A DNA stretch of 11,262 nucleotides from Candidatus Melainabacteria bacterium GWA2_34_9 (GTDB taxonomy: Bacteria; Cyanobacteriota; Vampirovibrionia; Gastranaerophilales; UBA9971): positions 1 through 11,262 of the forward strand of contig MFRJ01000131.1 of NCBI GenBank assembly GCA_001784535.1. The letters are read 5' to 3'. Each line of letters opens with the position of its first letter. Within the stretch, counting starts at the first letter, position 1. Below, in pieces: positions 1 through 7,505 of this stretch. The notes below the pieces were generated by a model, which was not told the origin of the DNA, searched no databases, and saw nothing but the letters and a program-made list of their open reading frames with translations. A program made the position numbers and the translations under genes.

Positions 1-346
1 GGAAGATTCTTCTGAACTTTGGCTTGAAGCTATCAAAGGATTTGAACAGGAAAAAGAAGGGGGCAGGCGCTGCGAAATATGTTTCAGGTTAAGGCTTGAA
101 AAAACTGCCATTTATGCAAAAGAAAACGATTTTAACGGATTTACAACGGTTTTGACAATCAGTCCTCATAAAAACACAGCTATTATTAATCAAATCGGCA
201 AAGAGCTTTCTGAAAAGCACGATATTTTTTTTCTTGAGGAAAATTTCAAGAAAAATGAGGGATTTAAGAAAAGTTTAGAGCTTTCAAAGCAATATAATCT
301 ATATAGGCAAAGCTATTGTGGGTGTGTTTTTAATCAGAAAGTTTGA
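1..346 (+). CDS. queH: Epoxyqueuosine reductase QueH, C-terminal part (5' end outside window)
   Basis: An open frame runs from base 2 to the TGA at 344-346, with the N-terminus cut by the window edge. The translation contains the QueH (DUF208) hallmarks in order: GGRRCEICFRLRLEKTA with a CxxC cysteine pair, FTTVLTISPHKN, FFLEENFKKNEGFKKS and the C-terminal LYRQSYCGC. QueH is the non-B12 epoxyqueuosine reductase; it converts epoxyqueuosine to queuosine at the wobble base of GUN-anticodon tRNAs in the cytoplasm and uses an Fe-S cluster held by conserved cysteines. The N-terminal cysteine motif of the family lies outside the window, so catalytic completeness cannot be judged. Its 3' end overlaps the convergent downstream gene by 17 bases, and no hairpin terminator is visible after the stop. 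The family call is firm; only a partial length is seen. Confidence 0.92.
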   Translation, partial: EDSSELWLEAIKGFEQEKEGGRRCEICFRLRLEKTAIYAKENDFNGFTTVLTISPHKNTAIINQIGKELSEKHDIFFLEENFKKNEGFKKSLELSKQYNLYRQSYCGCVFNQKV

Positions 347-875
347 TATGTTGCTCTAATTCATTTATTGCCGATTCCGCAATTTTCTTAAAATCTGCCG
401 CTTCTTTGACTAAAAGATTATCTGTCTTACAAGAAACTCTCAATATATGGTCTAAACGCTTATCTATTCCATAGAAAGGAGTCATTGGAATAACTTTTAA
501 ATCATATACATCATCTAAATATTTATTTTTATTTTTCCTTTCAATAATTTTATGTTTAATAGAATTTGCAATATTATAAATAAGTTGTAATCCGTATTTT
601 TGACAATTAAGAGGTTCTAATTTTAACCAATCTCTTAAATTGTCAATAGAAACAGCTAAATTAAAAGCCGTTCGAATATAATTTTCATAATTTCCTGCTA
701 ATTTTTTATACTCTAAAAAGGTATCTTCTGCTTTTTCAAATTCTTGAAAATTCACTTTTATGATTTCGTTAAGATAAAAGTCAACAGTATATTTATCTTT
801 TGGTTCTTGAAAATCATTAACAATATAATCTATTTTTTCTAAAATATTCATTTCATCTAAGTTTTTCAAATACAT
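330..875 (-). CDS. Unrecognised 181-residue, mostly helical cytoplasmic protein
   Basis: I do not recognise this family. The ATG at 873-875 follows TTTGAGGAT, whose GAGG is a plausible though closely spaced ribosome binding site; the next in-frame ATG (849-851) has none. The protein is rich in Lys, Glu, Asp, Asn and Ile, has no signal peptide or membrane segment and appears all-helical. A central stretch has RDWL (residues about 81-84) followed by IYNIANSIKHKII (about 100-112). The spacing loosely recalls HEPN-like or abortive-infection-type helical domains carrying an N-x-x-KH element, but no canonical RxxxxH motif is visible, so no nuclease role is claimed. It stands alone between queH and a repeat-like segment and is more AT-rich than its neighbours, as expected of a recently acquired or fast-evolving accessory gene. 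Its 3' end overlaps queH on the opposite strand by 17 bases. Confidence 0.72.
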   Translation of the reverse strand: MYLKNLDEMNILEKIDYIVNDFQEPKDKYTVDFYLNEIIKVNFQEFEKAEDTFLEYKKLAGNYENYIRTAFNLAVSIDNLRDWLKLEPLNCQKYGLQLIYNIANSIKHKIIERKNKNKYLDDVYDLKVIPMTPFYGIDKRLDHILRVSCKTDNLLVKEAADFKKIAESAINELEQHIKLSD

Positions 876-925
876 ATCCTCAAACTTTTAATTCTAATTT
901 AAGCATAATTATATAGCATTAATTT

Positions 926-954
926 ATAATACATTCATTTAAAATGCATGTTCA
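926..954 (-). promoter_or_regulatory. Candidate sigma70-type promoter for the 181-residue gene
   Basis: On the minus strand TGAACA (954-949) and TATTAT (931-926) are separated by 17 bases, about 50 bases upstream of the ATG at 875. They match the consensus at 4 of 6 and 5 of 6 positions. In such AT-rich sequence chance matches are common, and a second -10-like TATAAT at 913-908 has no good -35 partner. The -35 box abuts the perfect inverted repeat at 955-988. Confidence 0.3.
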
Positions 955-988
955 TTTTCTTTCTTTTTGAACGCAAAAAGAAAGAAAA
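955..988. repeat. Perfect 15-base inverted repeat with 4-base loop
   Basis: The arm TTTTCTTTCTTTTTG (955-969) is followed by AACG and then by its exact reverse complement (974-988). The arm is a polypyrimidine tract and its partner a polypurine tract, so a hairpin or cruciform could form. A second purine-rich copy, AAAAGAAAGAAAAA, follows at 995-1008. It lies downstream of the decarboxylase gene and upstream of the 181-residue gene, both on the minus strand. It lacks a GC-rich stem followed by a T tract, so it is not a typical intrinsic terminator. The sequence has the look of an interspersed repeat, but only one copy is in the window. Confidence 0.7.
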
Positions 989-1062
989 CAGAACCAAAAG
1001 AAAGAAAAACTATATCCCAAAGGGTCAACATTGTCAGGGGCTTGCCCCCGAACCCCCATAAA
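955..1062. repeat. Repeat-like composite segment: inverted repeat, A/G tract and G/C hairpin
   Basis: Beyond the 955-988 palindrome this segment contains a second A/G-rich tract (995-1008), the short dyad CCCAAAGGG (1017-1025), and AGGGGCTTGCCCCCGAACCC (1036-1055) with a GGGG/CCCC stem at 1037-1048. That G/C-rich patch contrasts sharply with the AT-rich surroundings. Compact non-coding units of this type, an A/G palindrome plus a G/C hairpin, resemble dispersed intergenic repeats found in many bacterial genomes. The dispersed nature is inferred and needs a genome-wide copy count. The G/C hairpin is not followed by a T run on either strand, so it is not called a terminator. Confidence 0.4.
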
Positions 1063-1075
1063 AGGATAAAATTCT

Positions 1076-2626
1076 TTAAACTTCTTTCATAACCTGTATT
1101 GAATGAGTTTTCGACAGGAAAGGAAGATGGTCTTCAGTAATTCTTTCGCCGGGAACAAGAATAGGAACTCCCGGAGGACAAATCGCAATAACTTCCGCAG
1201 AAACTCTACCAATACTTTCTTCCGGCAAAACTTCTTCTTTTGAACTAATATAAGCTTTTCTCGGAGTGCATACGATTTCAGGTATGTTAAGCGGCATGTA
1301 TTTTATATGCTCAAGATAAGTTATATCTGAATAATTTCTTTTCACAATCTTTTTAATAGCGTCACAGAAAGCATATAACTCTTCCGCTGTGTTTCCAATA
1401 TTTGAAAGCGCAAGAATTCCTTCATCCGTAGCAGCTTCTATGGTTATGTTGTAATCCATTTCAAGAAGGCTTTCCAGCCTCTTGCCGCTTAATCCTTCAA
1501 TTTTGATGTAGATTTTTGTCGGATCAATCTGGAAGCCATCTTCAGAGGAAAGACATTTTACGCCTGGAATTGTAGCAAGAATTTTTCGTGCTTCTTCTGC
1601 ATTTTTAATAGCTTTATTAATCTTTTCCTGTCCATATTTTGAAGTTAAATAAGCTCTTGCAGCATCAAGACTGGCCAAAAGCATATATGAAGGACTTGTT
1701 GACTGAAGCATGCTAAGATTTGCCTCAACTTCATCGGCACTGATTTTGCTGTCTTTGGAAAGATGAAGGATTGAACTCTGTGAAAAACTTCCGCCTGTTT
1801 TATGTAAAGAATGAACAACAGCATCTGCTCCGCATTCAAGAGCAGGTTTTGGAAATCTATTGCTGAATTTCCACAGACAGCCGTGTGCTTCATCAACAAG
1901 CAGAGCTGCGTTTCTTTGTTTGCAAACTTTTGCGATTGATTCAACATCGCTTACAATTCCTTCATAGGTAGGATTATTAATCCATACAGCACCTGCATCA
2001 GGATTTTTATCAAGCAAAGACTCAATATTTTCAGCGGTTATTGCCCCCCATATACCCCATTTTTCAAGCTTGTCTGGTATTGCCCATATAGGTTCGGCGC
2101 CTGTAAGTGTTAAGCCGCTTATGATTGACCTATGGCAGTTTCTGCCTATAATAATCTTTTTATTTTCTTTAGCTACCGTAAGAGCAAGTGCAATGTTCCC
2201 GATAGTGGAACCGTTTATAAGAAAAAATGCCTTACCTGAACCAAAAGCTTCTGCTGCTAATATCTGCGCCCTTGCAATAGGACCTTCCGCAGGATGTAAT
2301 TTTCCCAATCCGTTAAATTCGTCAGTTGTATCCAAATCAATTATTTTTTGCCCTGCAAGATCTTTGAATTTAGGTAAAACGCCTTCCCCTCTCGCGTGTC
2401 CAGGAATATGTAAAGGAATAGTAGGATTTTTTAAAGAGTTTTCAAGAGCATCCAAAATAGGAGTTTCAATGCTTTTTAAATCCTTTGCTTTAGCTTTTTC
2501 AGCTAAAGTAAGATTATTAAAAAAGTCAGCACTGTGCTGTTTTAAAACCGTGGTAATTTGTGACGCTATGTGTCCTTTATGAACTTGAGATGAGAGCTTA
2601 ATCTCATCGAAACTCTTTTTTCCCAA
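1076..2626 (-). CDS. speA: Orn/Lys/Arg decarboxylase (SpeA/YaaO-type, probably arginine decarboxylase)
   Basis: This PLP enzyme of the aspartate-aminotransferase fold (group III, short Gram-positive/cyanobacterial form) decarboxylates a basic amino acid, most likely arginine to agmatine, the first step of polyamine synthesis. In order: HIPGHARGEG (residues 73-82, the family's N-terminal HxPGH motif), NGST (138-141) and RNCHRS (162-167) around the cofactor phosphate, DEAHG with the PLP-nitrogen aspartate D245 and H248, and HSLHKT with the Schiff-base lysine K276. The C-terminal domain ends with the typical PPGVPILVPGE (484-494). At 516 residues it is slightly longer than usual (about 480-490) because of roughly 50 extra N-terminal residues. 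The start is TTG at 2624-2626, chosen because AAAGGAG lies 7 bases upstream; no in-frame ATG fits. Substrate choice between arginine, lysine and ornithine cannot be read from motifs. The gene is transcribed alone, divergently from smc. Confidence 0.93.
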   Translation of the reverse strand: MGKKSFDEIKLSSQVHKGHIASQITTVLKQHSADFFNNLTLAEKAKAKDLKSIETPILDALENSLKNPTIPLHIPGHARGEGVLPKFKDLAGQKIIDLDTTDEFNGLGKLHPAEGPIARAQILAAEAFGSGKAFFLINGSTIGNIALALTVAKENKKIIIGRNCHRSIISGLTLTGAEPIWAIPDKLEKWGIWGAITAENIESLLDKNPDAGAVWINNPTYEGIVSDVESIAKVCKQRNAALLVDEAHGCLWKFSNRFPKPALECGADAVVHSLHKTGGSFSQSSILHLSKDSKISADEVEANLSMLQSTSPSYMLLASLDAARAYLTSKYGQEKINKAIKNAEEARKILATIPGVKCLSSEDGFQIDPTKIYIKIEGLSGKRLESLLEMDYNITIEAATDEGILALSNIGNTAEELYAFCDAIKKIVKRNYSDITYLEHIKYMPLNIPEIVCTPRKAYISSKEEVLPEESIGRVSAEVIAICPPGVPILVPGERITEDHLPFLSKTHSIQVMKEV

Positions 2627-2649
2627 CTATTTGCTCCTTTTGATCGCAT
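2566..2649 (-). other. Possible 27-codon upstream ORF overlapping the decarboxylase start
   Basis: On the minus strand an ATG at 2647-2649 lies 6 bases after AAAGG and opens a frame of 27 codons ending with TAG at 2568-2566. It is out of frame with the decarboxylase and overlaps its TTG start, reading past it by about 60 bases. The predicted peptide is basic (MRSKGANSWEKR...). If translated, it would compete with or couple to translation of the decarboxylase. It may equally be a chance ORF; nothing but the spaced SD-like element supports it. Confidence 0.2.
2634..2640 (-). promoter_or_regulatory. Strong ribosome binding site deciding the TTG start of the decarboxylase
   Basis: AAAGGAG on the minus strand sits 7 bases upstream of the TTG at 2624-2626. 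This near-perfect Shine-Dalgarno at ideal spacing is why the TTG codon is chosen as start. The nearest upstream ATG (2647-2649) is out of frame. Confidence 0.75.
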
Positions 2650-2737
2650 AAAAAACCTTTATATTATTGGAACCTACTTGATTTTAACTTTAGATTGCCT
2701 ATACAGATATTATACTATAATAGAATCTTAGATATTA

Positions 2738-2766
2738 TTTATACTGTATTAACTATTATATTGCAA
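2738..2766 (-). promoter_or_regulatory. Candidate promoter for the decarboxylase gene
   Basis: On the minus strand TTGCAA (2766-2761) and TATAAA (2743-2738) are 17 bases apart, giving a leader of roughly 105 bases before the TTG. The -35 is weak (4 of 6) and the -10 good (5 of 6). Other -10-like TATAAT boxes in the same direction at 2760-2755 and 2714-2709 lack a good -35, so the exact promoter is uncertain. Confidence 0.35.
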
Positions 2767-2973
2767 TATATTTTTTTGCTTATTTTTTACGTTATTTGAA
2801 AAGTTGCCAATATAAGTCAGGCTTAGTCAAAACTTGTCAGTAATGAAACTTAAAACTTCATAATAAAACAAATATCCATGGGCAAAAATTTATCAAACAG
2901 ATAAAAGTAAAGAAAAATATGAATTAATTTTTGAACAAATTTAAAGACTTATAATGAAAACTGCTTAAAATTC

Positions 2974-3002
2974 TTGACAACGCCCTCAACATATAGTGTA
3001 AT
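2974..3002 (+). promoter_or_regulatory. Sigma70-type promoter driving smc-scpA-scpB
   Basis: A perfect TTGACA -35 box (2974-2979) is followed after exactly 17 bases by TGTAAT (2997-3002, 5 of 6). Transcription would begin near 3009 and leave a leader of about 68 bases before the smc ATG. No other comparable promoter is seen further down the cluster, so this is likely the main one for the whole operon. Confidence 0.72.
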
Positions 3003-3076
3003 TCTTATATATGTTCACTAAACAATTTAATGAATACTCGGTAGCGTGTTAAGGGTAAAGTCAGCGATATTTCGGG

Positions 3077-6000
3077 ATGTACATCAGCAAAATTGAAATA
3101 GACAACTTCAAGTCTTTCGCCAACAAGACGGAAATCCCTTTCCTTGAAGGATTTACGACAGTATCGGGACCGAACGGGTCGGGCAAGAGCAACATTATAG
3201 ATAGTATTTTATTTGCTCTCGGTCTGTCAACTTCAAGAACACTTCGTGCTGAAAAGATTTTTCATCTTATAAACACGCATAATAAAAGAAACGACGCTAG
3301 CGTTAAAGTTTATTTCGCTAGAAAAAACGGAACAGAACCGTTTTCTGTAACAAGAAAGATTAAAAAATCCTCTAACGGATTTATCAGCAACTATTATATT
3401 AATGATAAAACGTCGACGCTGACTGATATTCACGATGAATTGTCAAAGTATAATATTTCCCCCGGGTGTTATAACGTTATGATGCAGGGCGATGTCACCA
3501 GTATTATTAATATCAGCGCCAATGAAAGACGTAAAATTATAGATGAAATCGCAGGTGTGGCTGAATTTGACAGAAGGATTGAGCAGGCTAAAAAAGAGCT
3601 TGATATTGTCGAAGAACGTGTAGGCAAGTCAAATATCATACTCGCTGAGGTTGATGTCAGGCTTTTACAGCTGGAAGAAGAAAAACAGCATGCTCTTAAG
3701 TACCAGAAATTAAGGGAAGAAAAACACCAGCTTGAAAGTAAACTACATATTGTAAGGTATTTCGAGATAAAAAATTCTTTTGAGCGTCTGCATGAAAGTA
3801 TTCTTCATGCTAACAAAGAGAAAAAAGAAGAAGAAAAAAGGCTTGATGAATTAAACAGCAGGCTTTTAGAAGCACAGACAAAGCTTAAAGATTTATCAGA
3901 AGTTATAAAAAGCAAAGGCGAAGACGAGCAGATAGAAGTTAAAAAGCAGATAGAAACGCTAAAAGGTATAATTTCCAGAAAAAAAGACAGCATAAACTTC
4001 TCTGAAAAACAAATTAAGGATAATACACACTCGATAGAAAGCGCACAGCGAAATATTCATGAATTAAAAGATAAAATTGAGGACTCCAACCTCAAAATTT
4101 CCAATAAAAATGACGAAATAAAAGTCCTTAAAAACAACATAAAAACCGAAAAAGAACATCTCCAAAGAGTTTTGGCGGAAGTTTCTGGTGTTAATAAAAC
4201 TGCAAGTGAACATGTAGAAAAACGAAACGCTTTAAGAAAACAGTTAGAGAACAAAAAAGACGAAGAAAACGCTGTTTTGAAAGAGAAACTTACTCTTGAA
4301 GAGAAAGTTTCCAGATTTTCAAGGGATATAGAAGACTCAAAGCAAAAGATTGCTGAAGTTGAGAAATTTAAAATAGAGTTTAATGAAAAGAAAAATATCC
4401 TTGAAACCCAGACAATCGAGCTGGATAAAGAGCTTAAGGACTATGAGATTGTTCAGAAAAATAATCTTTATAATCTCGACAAAATTAAAAATGAAATAAG
4501 CGATTTAACTTATAACATTAAGACTGCTTACCAAAAAATTGCCCAGCTTGAAGCAAATAAAAGGGCTGCGGAAGATGCAGGTTTTGGAAGAGCAATCGAT
4601 ACTGTACTTAAGGCGGATATTGAAGGTGTGCATGATATTCTGGCGAAGCTTGGCAATGTTGATGATGGGTATTCCACCGCTCTTGAAATAGCTATGGGTG
4701 GAAGAATGCGGAATATTGTCGTTGAAGACGACGAAGTTGCCAGTATCGCTATCGAAATTCTCAAGTCTTCCCGTGCTGGACGGGCAACTTTTCTACCACT
4801 TAACAAAATGAAACCGCGTCCATGGGGAATGAAACCTCCAAATGATTCGGGGGTAATAGATTTTGCGATAAATCTTGTGGAATTTGACAGTGTTTATGAA
4901 CCTGCATTTTATTATGCTCTTGGAGATACTCTGATTGTTGAAGATTTGCATGCTGCAAGAAGCTTGATGGGTAAATACCGTATGGTTACGCTTGATGGGG
5001 CGCTTATTGAGAAGTCAGGTGCGATGACAGGCGGAGAAGTACAGAAATCAGGGCTTAAATTTGCTCAGTCTGAGGATGATGAATTAACTAAATTCAAGGA
5101 ACGGTTTGAAAAACTTCAGGATAAAGCGATTAATCTCGAAAGAGAAAAGCAGGAAATAGAAAATAAACTCGACGAAATTCGCCGTGATTATTCAAATGCG
5201 TTAACTGAATCCAACAGAAATAAAATGGAACTTGAAAATCTGCTTAAAAATCTTAATGAAGCAGATGCAACAATAGTTTTAAAGAAAATGCATATTGAAA
5301 ACATCACTCCTGAATTTGAAAATCTGAAAAAAGAGCTGGAAGAAGTTACCCTGAGATTAAATGCGTTTTCTCAGGAGATAGAAAAACTTGCTAAAGAAAT
5401 AGAAATAATAGAACAAATCCTTCCAAAAGACGAATTATCAAAGCTCAATGAGCAAACAGAAGGTATAGAGTTTGAAATTAAGCGCTATGAAAGCAAACTT
5501 GCCAACTGTCAAAATGATATAAAGTCGATTGAATTGGAAATTAATTTTAACAAACTTACAATATCTGCGCAGGAAGACAAAATAGAGCGAACAACAGAAG
5601 AAAATATCAAACTTTCCGGCGAAAAAGAAGCTTTTGCTCTTGAAATTGTTACTACAGAGGAAAAAGCAAAAGAACTTGAAGAAAAAATCCGTGAAATAAG
5701 TTTAGAATTAAGTGAACTGCAAAGTGAGCGGGATAAATTCCATGCGGAAGTTTTAAACCTGGAAACCAATAAAAACGGGCTTCAGTTAAAAATTGAAAGA
5801 CTTTTAGCACAGGTAGAAGCGTTTAAAGTCAGCAGAAAAGAAAAAGAACCTGAACTTGATTTTATAAGAGAAGAACTTATCGCGCAAGGCTTTGAAATTG
5901 CACAGCTTTCGCCTACAACTATTTCTGTAGATGAAGTCAATAAAAACATTGCAAGACTTCAAAAAAGAATGGAAGAGATGGAACCCGTCAACATGAAAGC

Positions 6001-6571
6001 TCTTACGGAGTATGACGAGGTTAAATTTAGGAAAGACGAGCTTAAAAACAAAATTGACACGCTTACAAACGAAAAAGAGCAGATAATTGAACGGATGAAC
6101 GGTTTTGAAGATCTTAAAATAAAGTCTTTTAAGGAAACTTATGATAATGTAAACAGCAATTTCGAGAAAATCTTTGCACAGCTTTCTGACGGTACAGGCA
6201 AGATAGTGCTTGAGAATGAAGAAAATCCGCTTTTAGGCGGTTTGACTATTGAAGCTCAACCAAGAGATAAAAAAATGCAGCGTCTTGAATCCATGAGCGG
6301 TGGAGAAAAATCTTTAACTGCTCTGGCATTTGTTTTTGCAATCCAAAGATATCTTCCCGCTCCGTTTTATGCGTTTGATGAGGTTGATATGCACCTTGAC
6401 GGCATAAATGCAGAGCGTCTTGCCCAAATGATAAAATCCCAGTCTTCTAATACACAGTTTGTAGTGGTATCATTGAGGAAACCTATGATTGAAGCTGCCG
6501 ACAGAACAATAGGCGTTACCCAGAAAAACAGCGGAATTACCAAGGTCACAGGAGTGAAGTTGCATGGCTAA
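3077..6571 (+). CDS. smc: Chromosome segregation ATPase SMC (condensin subunit)
   Basis: SMC forms a long antiparallel coiled-coil dimer that, with ScpA and ScpB, loads on DNA and extrudes loops to compact and separate sister chromosomes. The 1164 residues match the family's usual length. Visible in order: N-terminal head starting MYISKIEIDNFKSF, Walker A GPNGSGKS (31-38), Q-loop NVMMQGDV (Q137), the first coiled coil (about 165-505, rich in Glu/Lys), the hinge (about 515-655, with GRATFLPL and GAMTGG), the second coiled coil, the ABC signature SGGEKS (1074-1079), Walker B FYAFDEVD (D1101, E1102) and the D-loop. All catalytic elements are intact. The head sequences, especially YAFDEVDMHLDG and RTIGVTQ near the C-terminus, are of cyanobacterial type. 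The ATG has only a poor ribosome binding site (GGG adjoining it), but a stop at 3056-3058 excludes an upstream start and MYI at the beginning is typical. The stop overlaps scpA by 8 bases. Confidence 0.98.
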   Translation: MYISKIEIDNFKSFANKTEIPFLEGFTTVSGPNGSGKSNIIDSILFALGLSTSRTLRAEKIFHLINTHNKRNDASVKVYFARKNGTEPFSVTRKIKKSSNGFISNYYINDKTSTLTDIHDELSKYNISPGCYNVMMQGDVTSIINISANERRKIIDEIAGVAEFDRRIEQAKKELDIVEERVGKSNIILAEVDVRLLQLEEEKQHALKYQKLREEKHQLESKLHIVRYFEIKNSFERLHESILHANKEKKEEEKRLDELNSRLLEAQTKLKDLSEVIKSKGEDEQIEVKKQIETLKGIISRKKDSINFSEKQIKDNTHSIESAQRNIHELKDKIEDSNLKISNKNDEIKVLKNNIKTEKEHLQRVLAEVSGVNKTASEHVEKRNALRKQLENKKDEENAVLKEKLTLEEKVSRFSRDIEDSKQKIAEVEKFKIEFNEKKNILETQTIELDKELKDYEIVQKNNLYNLDKIKNEISDLTYNIKTAYQKIAQLEANKRAAEDAGFGRAIDTVLKADIEGVHDILAKLGNVDDGYSTALEIAMGGRMRNIVVEDDEVASIAIEILKSSRAGRATFLPLNKMKPRPWGMKPPNDSGVIDFAINLVEFDSVYEPAFYYALGDTLIVEDLHAARSLMGKYRMVTLDGALIEKSGAMTGGEVQKSGLKFAQSEDDELTKFKERFEKLQDKAINLEREKQEIENKLDEIRRDYSNALTESNRNKMELENLLKNLNEADATIVLKKMHIENITPEFENLKKELEEVTLRLNAFSQEIEKLAKEIEIIEQILPKDELSKLNEQTEGIEFEIKRYESKLANCQNDIKSIELEINFNKLTISAQEDKIERTTEENIKLSGEKEAFALEIVTTEEKAKELEEKIREISLELSELQSERDKFHAEVLNLETNKNGLQLKIERLLAQVEAFKVSRKEKEPELDFIREELIAQGFEIAQLSPTTISVDEVNKNIARLQKRMEEMEPVNMKALTEYDEVKFRKDELKNKIDTLTNEKEQIIERMNGFEDLKIKSFKETYDNVNSNFEKIFAQLSDGTGKIVLENEENPLLGGLTIEAQPRDKKMQRLESMSGGEKSLTALAFVFAIQRYLPAPFYAFDEVDMHLDGINAERLAQMIKSQSSNTQFVVVSLRKPMIEAADRTIGVTQKNSGITKVTGVKLHG

Positions 6572-7505
6572 TACGGTATTTAAAGATAATATGGCGTTAG
6601 TACAGCCGGAAGCAGAACTCACCCTTGAAGTTTATGAAGATATTAATAAGAAGGCAGAAAATGCTGTTGACGGGATTGAAATTCTCGTTGAAATGTCTAA
6701 AAAAGGAAAAATTGATCCATGGAATATTGATATTGCTGATGTTACGGATAAATATCTTCAGCATCTGGTTAATATTAAAACTAATAACCTCAAACTCACA
6801 GGAAGGACGCTTTTCTTTGCGGCAGTTCTGTTAAGGCTTAAATCGGATATTCTTGAGGGAATAAATCTTAATGAGGACAGTGCTTTTCATGAGAATGAAT
6901 TCCTTGAAGAACTTGATAATACTTTTGATGATGACATTGAAAGTATTAATAGGAACAATGTTATTTCACTTGATGATGTTCTTGAACGCAGAACCAGTGT
7001 AAGACTTAACAGAGAGCGTATTGTAACTCTCGATGATCTTATTAAACAGCTTGAATTTTACGAAAAAATCGATAAAAGGCTTGCACTTCAAAATAAAAAT
7101 AGCAGAGCATTGAGAAGAGCCAAGTCTTATGAGAAATTCACCGCTGAAGATATCATAAACATGGCTCACGATGAATATATCGACAATGGTATAAAAGTTC
7201 TTCAAGCTGTGCTTGAGAGGATTTTTCTGACAGATAAAAAAGCTTCGCTTTCTGACTTGCATGAAACGGGCATGGATAAAGTTTCTATCTATATCGCGCT
7301 TCTGTTTCTGTCTGCAAGTACAGATATTGACCTTATTCAGGATGAATTTTACTCTGAATTATATGTAGTTCCCGAAGAAGAAAAATCCGTTTCTCCTGAA
7401 ATATCTCTACAAGTCAATGATTTAAAGCGCTCGAGAAATACAAAGTCTGATCTTAAAACATATACTCTAACTTCGCAAGTGAGTAATGAAATGGAGATAG
7501 GCTAA
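6564..7505 (+). CDS. scpA: Segregation and condensation protein A (kleisin ScpA)
   Basis: ScpA is the kleisin that bridges the SMC heads and binds a ScpB dimer in its middle. The N-terminal domain shows the typical signature: DGIEILVEMSKKGKIDPWNI (residues 36-55), IADVTDKYLQHL (57-68) and the helix LTGRTLFFAAVLLRLKSDIL (78-97). A Glu/Asp-rich central linker (about 98-150) follows, and a C-terminal winged-helix part (about 212-270, with KASLSDLHETG and IYIALLFLS) binds the SMC head. At 313 residues it is longer than the common 240-270, mainly through the acidic linker and a tail of about 40 polar residues. AGGAG at 6550-6554 lies 9 bases before the ATG, inside the end of smc. The 8-base overlap with smc and 1-base overlap with scpB indicate coupled translation and balanced complex assembly. 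Confidence 0.94.
   Translation: MANTVFKDNMALVQPEAELTLEVYEDINKKAENAVDGIEILVEMSKKGKIDPWNIDIADVTDKYLQHLVNIKTNNLKLTGRTLFFAAVLLRLKSDILEGINLNEDSAFHENEFLEELDNTFDDDIESINRNNVISLDDVLERRTSVRLNRERIVTLDDLIKQLEFYEKIDKRLALQNKNSRALRRAKSYEKFTAEDIINMAHDEYIDNGIKVLQAVLERIFLTDKKASLSDLHETGMDKVSIYIALLFLSASTDIDLIQDEFYSELYVVPEEEKSVSPEISLQVNDLKRSRNTKSDLKTYTLTSQVSNEMEIG

Larger units (their letters stand above)
2627..3076. other. 450-base divergent intergenic region between decarboxylase and smc
   Basis: The two ends hold the leader and candidate promoter of the decarboxylase (2627-2766) and the smc promoter plus leader (2974-3076). The middle, about 2770-2970, is very AT-rich and shows no ORF of useful length, no tRNA, no GC-rich hairpin and no recognised riboswitch. 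I see nothing specific in it. A small RNA cannot be excluded by eye. Confidence 0.6.

Noticed and set aside
955..988. The long palindrome as an intrinsic terminator
   Set aside because: The stem is almost wholly A/T with scattered G/C pairs and is followed on the minus strand by ATGAACATGC, not a T tract. It could still weakly terminate.
1036..1050. G/C hairpin as intrinsic terminator of the decarboxylase transcript
   Set aside because: The stem is only 4-5 pairs and no T run follows on the minus strand.
2070..2582. A 170-codon plus-strand ORF opposite the decarboxylase
   Set aside because: It is the antisense shadow of a well-supported PLP enzyme; its translation has no family motif and no ribosome binding site that stands out.
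2770..2970. A possible small RNA or riboswitch in the divergent intergenic region
   Set aside because: No GC-rich stems, no recognised aptamer consensus and no terminator were found; only AT-rich sequence is visible.
4528..4806. A 92-codon minus-strand ORF inside smc
   Set aside because: Lies opposite the conserved hinge of SMC; low-complexity Ser/Ala/Ile translation, no start signal.
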